Below, piece by piece: positions 25,627 through 34,950 of a stretch of 64,000 nucleotides of DNA (its first letter is position 1; every line of letters starts with the position of its first letter). Under the pieces are notes generated by a model. The model was given only the letters and a program-made list of their open reading frames with translations. It was not told the DNA's origin and did no database searches. The DNA is from Rhodoglobus sp. (GTDB lineage Bacteria > Actinomycetota > Actinomycetes > Actinomycetales > Microbacteriaceae). The translations under genes were made by a program, and so were the position numbers. The DNA lies in NCBI GenBank assembly GCA_025463515.1, contig JAODAQ010000035.1:1-64000 (forward strand), in the 5' to 3' direction.

Positions 25627-27756
25627 TCAGTTCTTGGAAAGATAGGCCTCGGACTCGGCATCCAGCCGCCGCTCGAGCGCCTCGCGCAGGGCGGGGTGGC
25701 GTTCGAGCGCCGGGTCGTCCGCGAGCACGCCCGCCGCGACTTCGCGCGCCTCCGCGATGAGCTCGCCGTCCTTCGCGACGCGCACCAGCCTCAGGCTCGA
25801 CCGCCCGCCGGACTGGGTGCTGCCGAGCACATCGCCCTCCTGGCGCAGCTCGAGATCCTTGTTGGCGAGCTCGAAGCCGTCGAGGGTGGATGCCACGGCC
25901 TCGACGCGCTCGCGAGAGAGAGTCAGCTCCTCCGCCGACGTGACGAACAGCGCGAGCCCCGGCACTCCCCCGCGGCCGACCCGGCCCCGGAGCTGGTGCA
26001 GCTGCGAGACCCCGAACCGCTCGGCGTCGAGCACCACCATCGTGGACGCGTTCGGCACATCGACGCCCACCTCGATGACAGTCGTCGCGACGAGAACGTC
26101 GATCGCGCCCTCGGCGAAGTCGCGCATGAGCTCGTCCTTCTCCGTGCTGGGCAGCCTGCCATGCAGCGCCTCGATGCGGCGCCCGGCGAGCAGCTCGTTG
26201 CCGCGCAGGGAGGCGAGCACCTCGGTCACGTTCGCGGAGGGCCGGTCGGCCGCGAGGAGGTCGCCCTCGGTGACTGTCTTGTCGATCGCGGGGACGACGA
26301 CGAAGGCCTGGTGACCCTTCGCGAGCTCTTCGGCGACCCGCTGCCACACGCGGCCAATCCATGCGGGCTTCTCAGCGAGGGGCACGACGAAGCTCTCGAT
26401 CGGCGAGCGCCCGGCCGGCAGTTCCGCGATCGACGAGATGTCGAGGTCGCCGAACACCGTCATCGCCACGGTGCGCGGAATCGGGGTCGCTGTGAGGACC
26501 AGCACGTGGGGAGGGAAGATGCCCTTGAGCCGCAGGGTCTCGCGCTGCTCGACACCGAACCTGTGCTGCTCGTCGACGACCACGAGGCCGAGGTCGTAGA
26601 AGTCCACCATCTTGCCCAGCAGGGCGTGCGTGCCGACGACGATGCTCGCCGAGCCCGAGACGATCGCGAGCATGGCCTTGCGGCGCTCGGCCACCGGCAG
26701 TTGGCCGGTCAGCAGAGTGGGGCGCAGGCGGGCCGCGAGATCCGGTCCCAGAGTCTTCACGATCGACCGCAGGTGCTGGTGCGCGAGCACCTCGGTCGGC
26801 GCGAGCAGGGCGGACTGGCCGCCCGACTGCGCGACCGCGAGCATGGCGCGCAGCGCCACGAGCGTCTTGCCCGAGCCGACCTCGCCCTGCACGAGCCGGT
26901 TCATCGGCACGGGCTCGGCGAGGTCGTGCGCGATCTCCTCGCCCACCGCCCGCTGGTCGCCCGTGAGGGTGAACGGGAGGGCGGCGTCGAAGCCCTCGAG
27001 CAGCGCTCCCCCGGTGCGGGCGGTTGCCGCGATCGACCGGAGCCGGGCGCGCTGCTGGAGAAGCGCGGCCTGCAGCACGAACGCCTCCTGGAAGCGCAGG
27101 GCTTTGCGGGCCGCGCCCCAGTCCGAGTCGATCGAAGGACGGTGGATCAGCTCGAGGGCGCGGGCGAACGGCATCAAGCCGCGGGACTGCCGTACGGCAT
27201 CCGGCACCGGGTCTTCGAGCGGGCCGAGGGTGTCGAGCACCACGCCCATCGCCTTCTGGATCTGCCAGCTCGCCACCGTCGAGGTGGCCGGGTAGATCGG
27301 GATCGGCAGCTCCGCCCACGCGAGGGCCTTGAGCGGGTCGGGGTCTTCGTCGAACAGCTCGTAGTCGGGGTGCGCGAGCTGGGCGCTGCCCTTGTAGTCG
27401 CCGACCTTGCCCGCGAAGATTCCGCGCACCCCGGGCTTGAGCTCGCCCGCCCGCCAGGCCTGGTTGAAGAACGTGAGGGTCAGGATGCCGCTGCCGTCGC
27501 TGATCGTCACCTCGAGGATCGACCCGCGCTTGGCCCGCATGGGCCGGTTCACCACCTGCATCACCTCAGCGACGATCGTCACGTTCACGTCGCGCGGCAG
27601 CTCGGTGAGGGCGCTCAGCTCGCCGCGGCGGGCGTAGCGGCGCGGGTAGTGGCTGAGCAGGTCGCCCACCGTGTGCAGGTCGAGGCCCTTCGCGAGCGCG
27701 GCGGCGCTGCGGTCGCCGAGGGCGTTGACCAGCGGTGCGTCGAGAGGGGATGCCAC
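25627..27756 (-). CDS. recG: ATP-dependent DNA helicase RecG
   Basis: RecG remodels stalled forks and recombination junctions. From the GTG at 27756 ([15 protein letters not shown]) the protein has 709 residues, about the family length. The N-terminal wedge/OB domain includes [13 protein letters not shown]. The helicase core has Walker [16 protein letters not shown], the DEQH box [20 protein letters not shown] and the C-terminal [10 protein letters not shown]. The frame upstream of 27756 is the M50 gene read backwards. TACCGT 6 nt before the GTG suggests leaderless transcription. Confidence 0.97.
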   Translation of the reverse strand: MASPLDAPLVNALGDRSAAALAKGLDLHTVGDLLSHYPRRYARRGELSALTELPRDVNVTIVAEVMQVVNRPMRAKRGSILEVTISDGSGILTLTFFNQAWRAGELKPGVRGIFAGKVGDYKGSAQLAHPDYELFDEDPDPLKALAWAELPIPIYPATSTVASWQIQKAMGVVLDTLGPLEDPVPDAVRQSRGLMPFARALELIHRPSIDSDWGAARKALRFQEAFVLQAALLQQRARLRSIAATARTGGALLEGFDAALPFTLTGDQRAVGEEIAHDLAEPVPMNRLVQGEVGSGKTLVALRAMLAVAQSGGQSALLAPTEVLAHQHLRSIVKTLGPDLAARLRPTLLTGQLPVAERRKAMLAIVSGSASIVVGTHALLGKMVDFYDLGLVVVDEQHRFGVEQRETLRLKGIFPPHVLVLTATPIPRTVAMTVFGDLDISSIAELPAGRSPIESFVVPLAEKPAWIGRVWQRVAEELAKGHQAFVVVPAIDKTVTEGDLLAADRPSANVTEVLASLRGNELLAGRRIEALHGRLPSTEKDELMRDFAEGAIDVLVATTVIEVGVDVPNASTMVVLDAERFGVSQLHQLRGRVGRGGVPGLALFVTSAEELTLSRERVEAVASTLDGFELANKDLELRQEGDVLGSTQSGGRSSLRLVRVAKDGELIAEAREVAAGVLADDPALERHPALREALERRLDAESEAYLSKN

Positions 27757-27762
27757 AGCACA

Positions 27763-27768
27763 ACGGTA
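27763..27768 (-). promoter_or_regulatory. Candidate -10 box of recG (leaderless)
   Basis: TACCGT ends 6 nt before the GTG start at 27756. Confidence 0.4.
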
Positions 27769-27795
27769 CCCGCACGCCGTGACAGGATTGCGGGC

Positions 27796-28623
27796 ATGAC
27801 GGAGCAACCGCGGTACGGACAGCTGGGCCCCGTGCCCGTACCCCCGCCGGGCGGCGGCGACGCCTCCCCGCCCCGGCAGCCACGGCCGGTGCGCTGGGCG
27901 CCGAGCCCGATCTTCCTCGGCATTCTCGCGGCGGCGATCGTGACCGGCTGGGCGCTCTACAGCGGCCTCGGCGACCGCGGGATCATGACCTTCCTCTTCG
28001 TGGCCACGGCCTGGGTCGTGACGCTGTGCCTGCACGAGTTCGCGCACGCTATCGTCGCGTACCGCAACGGCGACACGTCAGTCGTGTACCGCGGGTATCT
28101 CACGCTCAACCCGCTGAAGTACACGCACGTGCTGCTGAGCATCGTGCTGCCTCTCGTGTTCCTGCTGATCGGCGGCATCGGCCTCCCGGGCGGCGCCGTG
28201 TTCATCGACCGCAGCGCCCTGCGCACTCGGTTCGCGCACTCCGCGGTCTCGGCGGCGGGGCCGCTCACCAACCTCGTCGTCTCGATCGTGCTCGCCATCG
28301 CGATCTTCCTGCGGCCGGACAACACCAACTTCTGGGCTGCGGTCGCGTTCCTCGCCTTCCTTCAGGTGACCGCGGCGATCCTCAACCTGCTGCCGATCCC
28401 CGGGCTCGACGGCTACGGCGTCATCGAGCCGTACCTGCCGAGGTCGTGGGCCGGGCAGGCGGCGCGCATCGCCCCCTTCGTCTTCTACGGCTTCATCCTC
28501 CTGCTGTGGATCCCCGCGCTCAACCAAGCGTTCTTCGGGGCGATCTACGGCGTTCTCGGGCTGATGGGCGTCCCGCGGATCCTGGTGGAGACGGGTCTGG
28601 GCCTGTTCAGGTTCTGGCTGTGA
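27796..28623 (+). CDS. Site-2 protease-like zinc metalloprotease (M50 family)
   Basis: The 275-residue membrane protein has the zinc motif LCLHEFAHAIVAYRNGD (HExxH, about residues 77-93) within a helix and the third-ligand motif NLLPIPGLDGYGV (about 197-209). About six membrane segments are present, plus a Pro-rich cytoplasmic N-terminus. M50 proteases cut membrane-embedded substrates such as anti-sigma factors; the substrate here is unknown. It overlaps rsmD as GTGA. Confidence 0.92.
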   Translation: MTEQPRYGQLGPVPVPPPGGGDASPPRQPRPVRWAPSPIFLGILAAAIVTGWALYSGLGDRGIMTFLFVATAWVVTLCLHEFAHAIVAYRNGDTSVVYRGYLTLNPLKYTHVLLSIVLPLVFLLIGGIGLPGGAVFIDRSALRTRFAHSAVSAAGPLTNLVVSIVLAIAIFLRPDNTNFWAAVAFLAFLQVTAAILNLLPIPGLDGYGVIEPYLPRSWAGQAARIAPFVFYGFILLLWIPALNQAFFGAIYGVLGLMGVPRILVETGLGLFRFWL

Positions 28624-29171
28624 CGCGCATCATCGCCGGCTTCGCGGGCTCCCTCACGATCGCGGTCCCCGGCGCGGGCACGCGGCCCACGAGCGACCGG
28701 GTGCGGGAGGCGATCTTCTCCGCGCTCGAGGCCAGGGACGCGATCGACGGGATGCGCGCGCTCGACCTCTACGCCGGCTCCGGCGCTCTCGGCCTCGAGG
28801 CCGCTTCGCGCGGCGCAGCCCACGTCACGCTCGTAGACCGCAGCATCAAGGTCGCGAAGGCCAACGCGGCCCTCATCCTGCGGCAGGCACCCTCCGGGCT
28901 GGCGATCGAGGCCAGCGGAGCCTCCGTGCAGTCGTTCCTCGACTCGGCGCGATCGTTTTGGGACCTCGTGTTCCTCGACCCGCCGTACGAGCTCGGCCTC
29001 GGCGAGCTGGCCCGCAACCTCGTGGCGCTGGTGCCGCGCCTGTCCCCGGGCGCCACCGTCGTGCTCGAGCGCAGCTCGCGCACCCCCGAGCCCGAGTGGC
29101 CGGAGGGCCTCGAGTTCGAGCGCCGCAAGGACTACGGCGACACCGCGCTGTACTGGCTCTCGACGAGCTGA
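28620..29171 (+). CDS. rsmD: 16S rRNA (guanine(966)-N(2))-methyltransferase
   Basis: The GTG at 28620 overlaps the M50 stop by 4 nt and gives 183 residues. SAM-binding LDLYAGSGALGLEAASRG (about residues 45-62) and the catalytic motif FLDPPYEL (about 120) are typical of RsmD. It methylates G966 of 16S rRNA on the assembled small subunit. Confidence 0.95.
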   Translation: MTRIIAGFAGSLTIAVPGAGTRPTSDRVREAIFSALEARDAIDGMRALDLYAGSGALGLEAASRGAAHVTLVDRSIKVAKANAALILRQAPSGLAIEASGASVQSFLDSARSFWDLVFLDPPYELGLGELARNLVALVPRLSPGATVVLERSSRTPEPEWPEGLEFERRKDYGDTALYWLSTS

Positions 29172-29175
29172 GCGC

Positions 29176-30171
29176 CTAGTCCGCCGCGCCGTCCCAGTTC
29201 TCGTACGGGTCCCAGCCGGAGCGCGCGAGGTACGGAACGCCGTCCACGAGCACGCCCTCTCCGTCGACGACGTGCCCGATCGCGCGGAAGCCCGCGGGGA
29301 GAACCGTGCCTCCCGGGAACGTGGCGAGCAGGGAGTGGTCCTCTCCGCCGTCCAGGCACAGGCGCGGGTCGTGCGGCTCGTCGAACGGGAAGCCCGCCGC
29401 GACCGCAGCTGCGGAGAGGTCGAGGCCGACGCCGCTCGCAAGCGCGAGGCGCCGGGCGTCGATCGCGAGACCGTCGCTCAGGTCGAGCATGGCGGTGGCG
29501 CCGGCGGTCGCGGCGGCGGAGCCGTCCGCGATCGGCGGGTGCGGCGCGAGCTGGGCGGCGATGGCGGCCGGATGCTCGCGCTTCAGTGCGGCGGCGGCCG
29601 CTGCATCCGGTGCCGGGGCACTGCCGAAGAGCAGTTGCAGGCCGTGCGCGGCGGCACCGAGCACACCCGAGACGGCGACCGTGTCGCCCGGGCGGGCACC
29701 GGCGCGGGTCACCGGAGCGCGGCCCTCGAGGTCGCCGAACGCGGTGACCGCGATCGTGAGGGTCGGGGACACGGACAGGTCGCCGCCAACCACCCCGCAG
29801 CCGGGGGCGAGGGCTTCGCAGCCCGCGCGCAGTCCGTCGGCGAAGGCCTCGAGGAAGGCGACCTCGGTGTCGGCAGGGGCGGCGAGGGCGACAACGAGCG
29901 CGGTCGGCACGGCTCCCATCGCGGCGAGGTCGGCGAGGTTGGAGGCCGCGGCCTTCCAGCCGAGGTCGTGCGGGGTCGACCAGGCCAGCCGGAAGTCGGG
30001 GCCGTGGATCATCATGTCGGTGGTGATGACCACCCGGCCGTCGGGCGCGGACACCACCGCCGCGTCGTCGCCGGGACCGAGCAGTTCGTGTGACGCGGCG
30101 GGCAGTCGCGGGAAGATTCGGGCGAGGACTCCCGATTCGCCGAGCGAGCCCAGGGTCTCGGGGAGCGTCAT
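29176..30171 (-). CDS. thiL: Thiamine-monophosphate kinase
   Basis: ThiL phosphorylates thiamine monophosphate to the active diphosphate. The 331-residue protein has LLGPGDDAAVV (about residues 30-40), TTDMMIHGPDFRL, SNLADLAAMGAVPTALVVAL and VGGDLSVSP, the metal/ATP sites of the AIR-synthase-related fold. It ends 4 nt after rsmD, converging, and is divergent from the DUF3515 gene; TATCGT lies 7 nt before its ATG. Confidence 0.95.
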   Translation of the reverse strand: MTLPETLGSLGESGVLARIFPRLPAASHELLGPGDDAAVVSAPDGRVVITTDMMIHGPDFRLAWSTPHDLGWKAAASNLADLAAMGAVPTALVVALAAPADTEVAFLEAFADGLRAGCEALAPGCGVVGGDLSVSPTLTIAVTAFGDLEGRAPVTRAGARPGDTVAVSGVLGAAAHGLQLLFGSAPAPDAAAAAALKREHPAAIAAQLAPHPPIADGSAAATAGATAMLDLSDGLAIDARRLALASGVGLDLSAAAVAAGFPFDEPHDPRLCLDGGEDHSLLATFPGGTVLPAGFRAIGHVVDGEGVLVDGVPYLARSGWDPYENWDGAAD

Positions 30172-30178
30172 GGTTCAC

Positions 30179-30188
30179 ACGATAACCT
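30179..30188. promoter_or_regulatory. Overlapping divergent leaderless promoters of thiL and the DUF3515 gene
   Basis: TATCGT on the minus strand (30179-30184) lies 7 nt before the thiL ATG at 30171. TAACCT on the plus strand (30183-30188) lies 7 nt before the ATG at 30196. The two hexamers share two base pairs, so the promoters should exclude each other. Confidence 0.55.
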
Positions 30189-30195
30189 GACCGGG

Positions 30196-30684
30196 ATGAG
30201 AAAGCCGATCCGGGCCGCGCTGCTCGCCCCCCTGCTGCTGCTCGCGCTGTCCGGGTGCTCGGCCGCCGTCGCCCTCCAGCCTGCCGACGACGCCACCGAC
30301 CCCGACTGCGCACGGGTGGTCGTCGCGCTGCCGGACACGGTCGGCGGGCTCGACGCCCGTGAGACCGACGCCCAGGGCACGGGCGCGTGGGGCGACCCCG
30401 CCTACGTGCTGCTGCGCTGCGGAGTTCCCTCGCCCCCGCCGACGTCGGCCGAGTGCGTGCGCCTCGACGGCATCGACTGGATCCGCAACAGCGACAAGGA
30501 CCCGAACTTCGTGTTCACGACCTACGGCCGCACGCCGGCGGTGGAGGTCATCATCGACAGCGACGGCGACCCGGATGTCGACAACGACGGGGTCTCCGGC
30601 TTCGAAGCCCTCAGCGACCTGTCGTCGGCGGTCGGGCTCATCCCGCAGACGAACAAGTGCATCTCGCCCGAGGACGCGGGCTAG
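30196..30684 (+). CDS. DUF3515 lipoprotein
   Basis: The 162-residue protein has a lipoprotein signal (LLAPLLLLALSGC) and the DUF3515 pattern: ATDPDCARVVVALPDTVGG, WGDPAYVLLRCGVP and TTYGRTPAVEVIID. Members are actinobacterial surface lipoproteins without known function, commonly encoded near ddl and thiL as here. Confidence 0.9.
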   Translation: MRKPIRAALLAPLLLLALSGCSAAVALQPADDATDPDCARVVVALPDTVGGLDARETDAQGTGAWGDPAYVLLRCGVPSPPPTSAECVRLDGIDWIRNSDKDPNFVFTTYGRTPAVEVIIDSDGDPDVDNDGVSGFEALSDLSSAVGLIPQTNKCISPEDAG

Positions 30685-30700
30685 CTGCTGGCTGTCCTCG

Positions 30701-31786
30701 CTAGCGCACCGTCTCCAGGCCGAGCTCGATGAGCTCGTCGATCAGCTCGGGATAGCTCATCCCGCTCGCCGCCCAGCACTTCGGGAACATCGAGATCGGG
30801 GTGAAGCCCGGCATGGTGTTGAGCTCGTTCACGATGAACTCGCTGCCGGTGTAGAAGAAGTCGACCCGCGCGAGGCCCGAGCCGTTGATCGCCTCGAACG
30901 CGCGTGCCGCAATCCGCTGCATCTCGGCGAGCTCGCCGTCGAACAGGGATGCCGGGCACACCAGCTGCGCAGCAGAGTCGTCGAGGTACTTCGCCTCGAA
31001 GTCGTAGAAGCCGTCGCCCGCGATGACGATCTCGCCGGCGACGCTCACGCGCGGAGCCGCCCCCGCGCGACCGGACAGGACACCGCACTCGATCTCGCGG
31101 CCGACGATCGCGCTCTCGATGAGCGCCTTGCCGTCCTCGGCCCACGCGATGTCGAGCGCGGCGTCGAGGTCTTCCGCCGCGGTCACCTTGGTGACGCCGA
31201 CCGACGAGCCCGCGCGGGCGGGCTTCACGAACACCGGCAGGCCGAGGGATGCAGCACGCCCCCGCCAGAGCGCGTTGTCCGCCGCCCACTGCGCCGGGGA
31301 GACCGTGACCCACGGCGCCACGGACACGCCGGCGGCCTCGAGGGCGGTCTTCGTGAAGTGCTTGTCCATGCCGAGGGCGGACGCGAGGACGCCGTTGCCG
31401 ACGTACGGCAGTCCGATGAGCTCGAGCAGCCCCTGCACCGTGCCGTCTTCGCCGAACGGCCCGTGCAGGATGGGGAAGACCACGTCGACATCGCCGAGCG
31501 AGCGCGTCGCGCCGTCGGCATCCGTCACCCGCAGTTCGCGCGAGACGGATGACTCCGGCCACTGCACCCGCGAGCCGTTGTCGCTCACCATCGGCATGTT
31601 CGACGGGTCGAGCGCGAAGAGCGCTGAGTCGTCGGGCTGGAGGGTGAACGCGCCCTCGAGCGTGATGCCGATCGGGATGACCGAGTACTTGGTCCGGTCG
31701 ATCGCGGAGAGCACGCCGCCCGCCGTGGCGCAGCTGATGGTGTGCTCGCTCGACCGGCCGCCGAAGAGGAGGGCGACGGTAAGCAT
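30701..31786 (-). CDS. ddl: D-alanine--D-alanine ligase
   Basis: Ddl makes the D-Ala-D-Ala dipeptide of peptidoglycan. The 361-residue ATP-grasp protein opens LTVALLFGGRSSEHTISCATA and has FPILHGPFGEDGTVQGLLEL, PVFVKPARAGSSVGVTKV and the metal-binding ARVDFFYTGSEFIVNELNTMPGFT region. Its ATG shares one base with the gpsA stop (TAATG). It is the last of murA-plsC-gpsA-ddl. Confidence 0.96.
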   Translation of the reverse strand: MLTVALLFGGRSSEHTISCATAGGVLSAIDRTKYSVIPIGITLEGAFTLQPDDSALFALDPSNMPMVSDNGSRVQWPESSVSRELRVTDADGATRSLGDVDVVFPILHGPFGEDGTVQGLLELIGLPYVGNGVLASALGMDKHFTKTALEAAGVSVAPWVTVSPAQWAADNALWRGRAASLGLPVFVKPARAGSSVGVTKVTAAEDLDAALDIAWAEDGKALIESAIVGREIECGVLSGRAGAAPRVSVAGEIVIAGDGFYDFEAKYLDDSAAQLVCPASLFDGELAEMQRIAARAFEAINGSGLARVDFFYTGSEFIVNELNTMPGFTPISMFPKCWAASGMSYPELIDELIELGLETVR

Positions 31787-32787
31787 TACTCTCCCTGGGG
31801 CACGTCGTCAGTGGTGAGGTGCGGGGCGATGTCCCGCGGAGCCAGCGTACCGGCAAGCACCTCCGCGACCTGGCTCACGATCGGCATCTCGACGCCCTTG
31901 GCGAGGGCGAGCTCGAGCACCGGCGCGACCGAGGAGAGGCCTTCCGCCGTCTGCTTCATCTGCTTGATGGTCTCGGCGAGGGTGTAGCCCTGGCCGAGCA
32001 GCCGGCCAGCGGTGTTGTTGCGCGACAGCGAGCTCTCGCACGTCGCGATGAGGTCGCCGAGCCCCGCGAGGCCGGCGAGGGTCTCTGCGCGGCCGCCGTA
32101 GGCGACGGCGAAGTCGGTCATCTCGACGAGGCCGCGCGTGATGATCGCCGCCTTCGTGTTCTCGCCGTAGCCGACGCCGTCGACGATGCCGATCGCGACG
32201 GCGATGAGGTTCTTGAGCACTCCCGCGAACTCGGTGCCGATGACATCCGTGTTCACGAAGGAGCGGAAGTAGGGGTTCGTGGCGGTCGTGGCGACGGTCG
32301 TCGCGGTCTCGAGGGTGTCGGACGACACGACGGCCGCGGTCGGCTGCTCCTTGGCGATCTCGAGCGCCAGGTTGGGGCCCGAGACGACGGCGACCCGGTC
32401 GGAGTTGACGCCGAGCTCCTGCAGGATCACCTCGCTCATGCGGGCGCGCGTGCCCTTCTCGACGCCCTTCATGAGCGACACGACTATCGCACCCTCGGGG
32501 ATCAGGTCCTTGATGATCCGAAGGTTCTCGCGCAGCGACTGGGCCGGCACCGAGAGGTAGACCTGCTCGGCGTCGTCGAGCACGTCATGCAGGTTGGCGC
32601 TCGCCCACAGCCCGCGAGGCAGGTTGATGCCGGGCAGGTAGTCGCTGTTGCGCTTCGACTGGCTGATCTCGCGGGCGAGCTCCGGCCTGCGGGCCCACAG
32701 CGCGACATCCGAGCCGCCGTCGGCGAGGATCTTCGCGAACGTCGTGCCCCACGAGCCCGCTCCGAGCACTGCGACTTTGGTACTCAC
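31786..32787 (-). CDS. gpsA: Glycerol-3-phosphate dehydrogenase [NAD(P)+]
   Basis: GpsA makes sn-glycerol-3-phosphate, the phospholipid backbone. The GTG at 32787 (VSTKVAVLGAGSWGTTFA) overlaps the plsC stop by 4 nt; 333 residues. NAD loop GAGSWGTTFAKILAD, SLMKGVEKGTRARMSEV, the substrate lysine region GVLKNLIAVAIGIVDG and GLGDLIATCESSLSRN are present. Lying beside plsC, it couples backbone synthesis to acylation. Confidence 0.95.
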   Translation of the reverse strand: MSTKVAVLGAGSWGTTFAKILADGGSDVALWARRPELAREISQSKRNSDYLPGINLPRGLWASANLHDVLDDAEQVYLSVPAQSLRENLRIIKDLIPEGAIVVSLMKGVEKGTRARMSEVILQELGVNSDRVAVVSGPNLALEIAKEQPTAAVVSSDTLETATTVATTATNPYFRSFVNTDVIGTEFAGVLKNLIAVAIGIVDGVGYGENTKAAIITRGLVEMTDFAVAYGGRAETLAGLAGLGDLIATCESSLSRNNTAGRLLGQGYTLAETIKQMKQTAEGLSSVAPVLELALAKGVEMPIVSQVAEVLAGTLAPRDIAPHLTTDDVPQGE

Positions 32788-33539
32788 TGGAACCGCCCGA
32801 TCTCGCTCTGGCCGTGGTCGGCCGGGTCCCAGCGCTGCGCGGGCGGGGTCTCTTCCCTGAGCTCGCCGACCATGGCGGCGAGCGTGTTCATGAGCAGGTT
32901 CGTGGCCTCGGCAAGGGCCTTGCCGTCGCCCGACCTGCCCTCGAACTTCGAGAGGTCCAGTGGCGGGCCGAACACGATGTCGACCTTCTTGCGCGGGAAG
33001 AAGCTGATGCGCCCGTAGCGCGGGAGGATGCGCTGGGCTCCCCAACTGACAGCGGGGATGAGGGGGATGCCCGCATCCAGCGCCGTGCGCACCGCGCCGA
33101 ACTTGCCGCGCATGGGCCAGAGGTCGGGGTCGCGGGTGAGCGTGCCCTCGGGGTAGATCACGACCGCGTGCCCGGCCTGGGCGATGGTGCGGGCCTGGGC
33201 GAGAGTCTTGGCTCCGGAGCTGCCCGCGCGCTGCACGGGAACCTGGCCCGCCTTGGCGAGCATCCAGCCCAGTACCGGCACCCTGAACAGGGAGTCCTTG
33301 GCCAGGAAGCGGGGCATCCGTTTCAGCTTGTACATCGCGTAGCCGATGACGACCGGCTCGATGTCGCTGTAGTGGTTGGGCGAGACGACCACGGCGCCCT
33401 TGTCGGGCAGGTTCGCCGCGCCGTGGATGCGGTAGGAGCCGACGAGCTCCATGAACGGGATGAGGAGGTACGCGAACGTGCGGAAGATGGCGGTCTTCTC
33501 GCGGCTCGTGCGCGGAGCCGAGTCACCCTCGACGCGCAT
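32784..33539 (-). CDS. plsC: 1-acyl-sn-glycerol-3-phosphate acyltransferase (PlsC family)
   Basis: The 251-residue protein has the acyltransferase blocks VVVSPNHYSDIEPVVIGY (block I), FLAKDSLFRVPVLGWML, and block III VIYPEGTLTRDPDLWPMRGK. In block I the usual HX4D reads H-Y-S-D-I-E, so glutamate stands where aspartate is expected, with an Asp two positions earlier. It shares one base with the murA stop (TGATG) and overlaps gpsA, so it is translated within the murA-ddl operon. Confidence 0.92.
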   Translation of the reverse strand: MRVEGDSAPRTSREKTAIFRTFAYLLIPFMELVGSYRIHGAANLPDKGAVVVSPNHYSDIEPVVIGYAMYKLKRMPRFLAKDSLFRVPVLGWMLAKAGQVPVQRAGSSGAKTLAQARTIAQAGHAVVIYPEGTLTRDPDLWPMRGKFGAVRTALDAGIPLIPAVSWGAQRILPRYGRISFFPRKKVDIVFGPPLDLSKFEGRSGDGKALAEATNLLMNTLAAMVGELREETPPAQRWDPADHGQSEIGRFQ

Positions 33540-34912
33540 CAGCCCTCGTAGACGAAGTCGGCGCCGAGCTGCTCGAGCTTGTCGATGAAGTGCTCGTACC
33601 CGCGGCTGATGATCCCGACGTTGCTCACTGTCGACTGGCCCGAGGCCGTGAGGGCCGCGATGAGGTGGCTGAAGCCGCCGCGCAGGTCGGGGATCTCGAT
33701 ATCGGCGCCGTGCAGGGCGGTCGGGCCGACGATGACCGCGGCCTGCTCGAGCGGGCGGCGCGGCACACGGCGGCTGATCGACTCGATGCCGTCTTTGTGC
33801 ACCTCGATGTTCGCCCCCATCTCGATGAGCGCGTCGGTGAAGCCGAACCGGTTCTCGTACACGGTCTCGTGCACGACCGAGCGGCCCTCGGCCTTCGTCA
33901 GGGCGACGATGAGCGGCTGCTGCCAGTCGGTCATGAATCCAGGATGCACGTCCGTCTCGACCACGACTGGCTTGAGGGGCGTCCCGGGGTGGTAGAACCG
34001 GATGCCGTCCTCATGGATCTCGAACTTGCCGCCCACCTTGCGGAAGATGTTGAGGAACGTCATGAGCTCCTGCTGGCGCGCGCCGCCGACGAAGATGTCG
34101 CCCTCCGTGGCGAGCGCGGCGGATGCCCAGCTCGCGGCCTCGTTGCGGTCGAACAGCGCCGTGTGGTTGTAGCCGTCGAGCTTGTCGACGCCCTCGATGA
34201 AGATCACGCGGTTGGGCTCGACCGTGATGATCGCGCCCATCTTCTGCAGGATCGCGATGAGGTCCATGATCTCGGGCTCGATCGCGGCGTTCTTGAGCTC
34301 CGTGACGCCCGCTGCCAGTACGGCGGTGAGGAGCACCTGCTCGGTAGCTCCCACGCTCGGGTACGGCAGCTCGATGTTCGCGCCGTGCAGGCCGTTGGGG
34401 GCGGTCAGCCGGATGCCCTCGTAGCTCTTGTCGACGATCGCGCCGAACGCGCGAAGGGCATCCATGTGGAAGTCGATCGGGCGGTCGCCGATGCGGCACC
34501 CGCCGAGGTCGGGGATGAGAGCCTCACCCAGGCGGTGCAGCAGCGGCCCGCAGAACAGGATCGGGATGCGGCTGGAACCTGCGAGCGCGTCTATCTCGTG
34601 GAACTGCGCCTTGAGCACGTTGCTGGGGTCGAGGAGGAGCTCGCCCTCGCCCTGCTTGGTGACCGAGACGCCGTACGCCTCGAGCATGCCGGTCACGACG
34701 TTGACGTCGCTGATGTCCGGCACGTTCTTCAGCACGCTCGGCGTCTCCGCGAGGAGGGCGGCGACCATGGCCTTCGTGGCGAGGTTCTTGGCCCCGCGGA
34801 TCTCGATCCGGCCCTTGAGGGGCTTGCCGCCGTTGATGACGATCTTGTCGGACAGGAGTCCCACTCTCTCGGCTGCCTTTTGGGCATCCTTGGTAAGAGA
34901 ATTCATGCTCAC
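33539..34912 (-). CDS. murA: UDP-N-acetylglucosamine 1-carboxyvinyltransferase
   Basis: MurA performs the first committed step of peptidoglycan synthesis, moving enolpyruvate from PEP to UDP-GlcNAc. The 457-residue protein has INGGKPLKGRIEIRGAKNLA near the N-terminus, the fosfomycin-target cysteine in LGGCRIGDRPIDFH, PSVGATEQVLL and PGFMTDWQQPLI. An AGAGGGTGA ribosome site precedes the ATG at 34912; an in-frame ATG two codons later is possible. Confidence 0.94.
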   Translation of the reverse strand: MSMNSLTKDAQKAAERVGLLSDKIVINGGKPLKGRIEIRGAKNLATKAMVAALLAETPSVLKNVPDISDVNVVTGMLEAYGVSVTKQGEGELLLDPSNVLKAQFHEIDALAGSSRIPILFCGPLLHRLGEALIPDLGGCRIGDRPIDFHMDALRAFGAIVDKSYEGIRLTAPNGLHGANIELPYPSVGATEQVLLTAVLAAGVTELKNAAIEPEIMDLIAILQKMGAIITVEPNRVIFIEGVDKLDGYNHTALFDRNEAASWASAALATEGDIFVGGARQQELMTFLNIFRKVGGKFEIHEDGIRFYHPGTPLKPVVVETDVHPGFMTDWQQPLIVALTKAEGRSVVHETVYENRFGFTDALIEMGANIEVHKDGIESISRRVPRRPLEQAAVIVGPTALHGADIEIPDLRGGFSHLIAALTASGQSTVSNVGIISRGYEHFIDKLEQLGADFVYEG

Positions 34913-34950
34913 CCTCTGTCTTGGTTGTTACTTAGCCGGCAGCGCCTTGG

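Noticed and set aside
25624-28623. A 999-codon plus-strand frame covering recG and the M50 gene
   Set aside because: Only its last 275 codons (from 27796) are protein-like, matching an M50 protease. The rest is antisense to recG.
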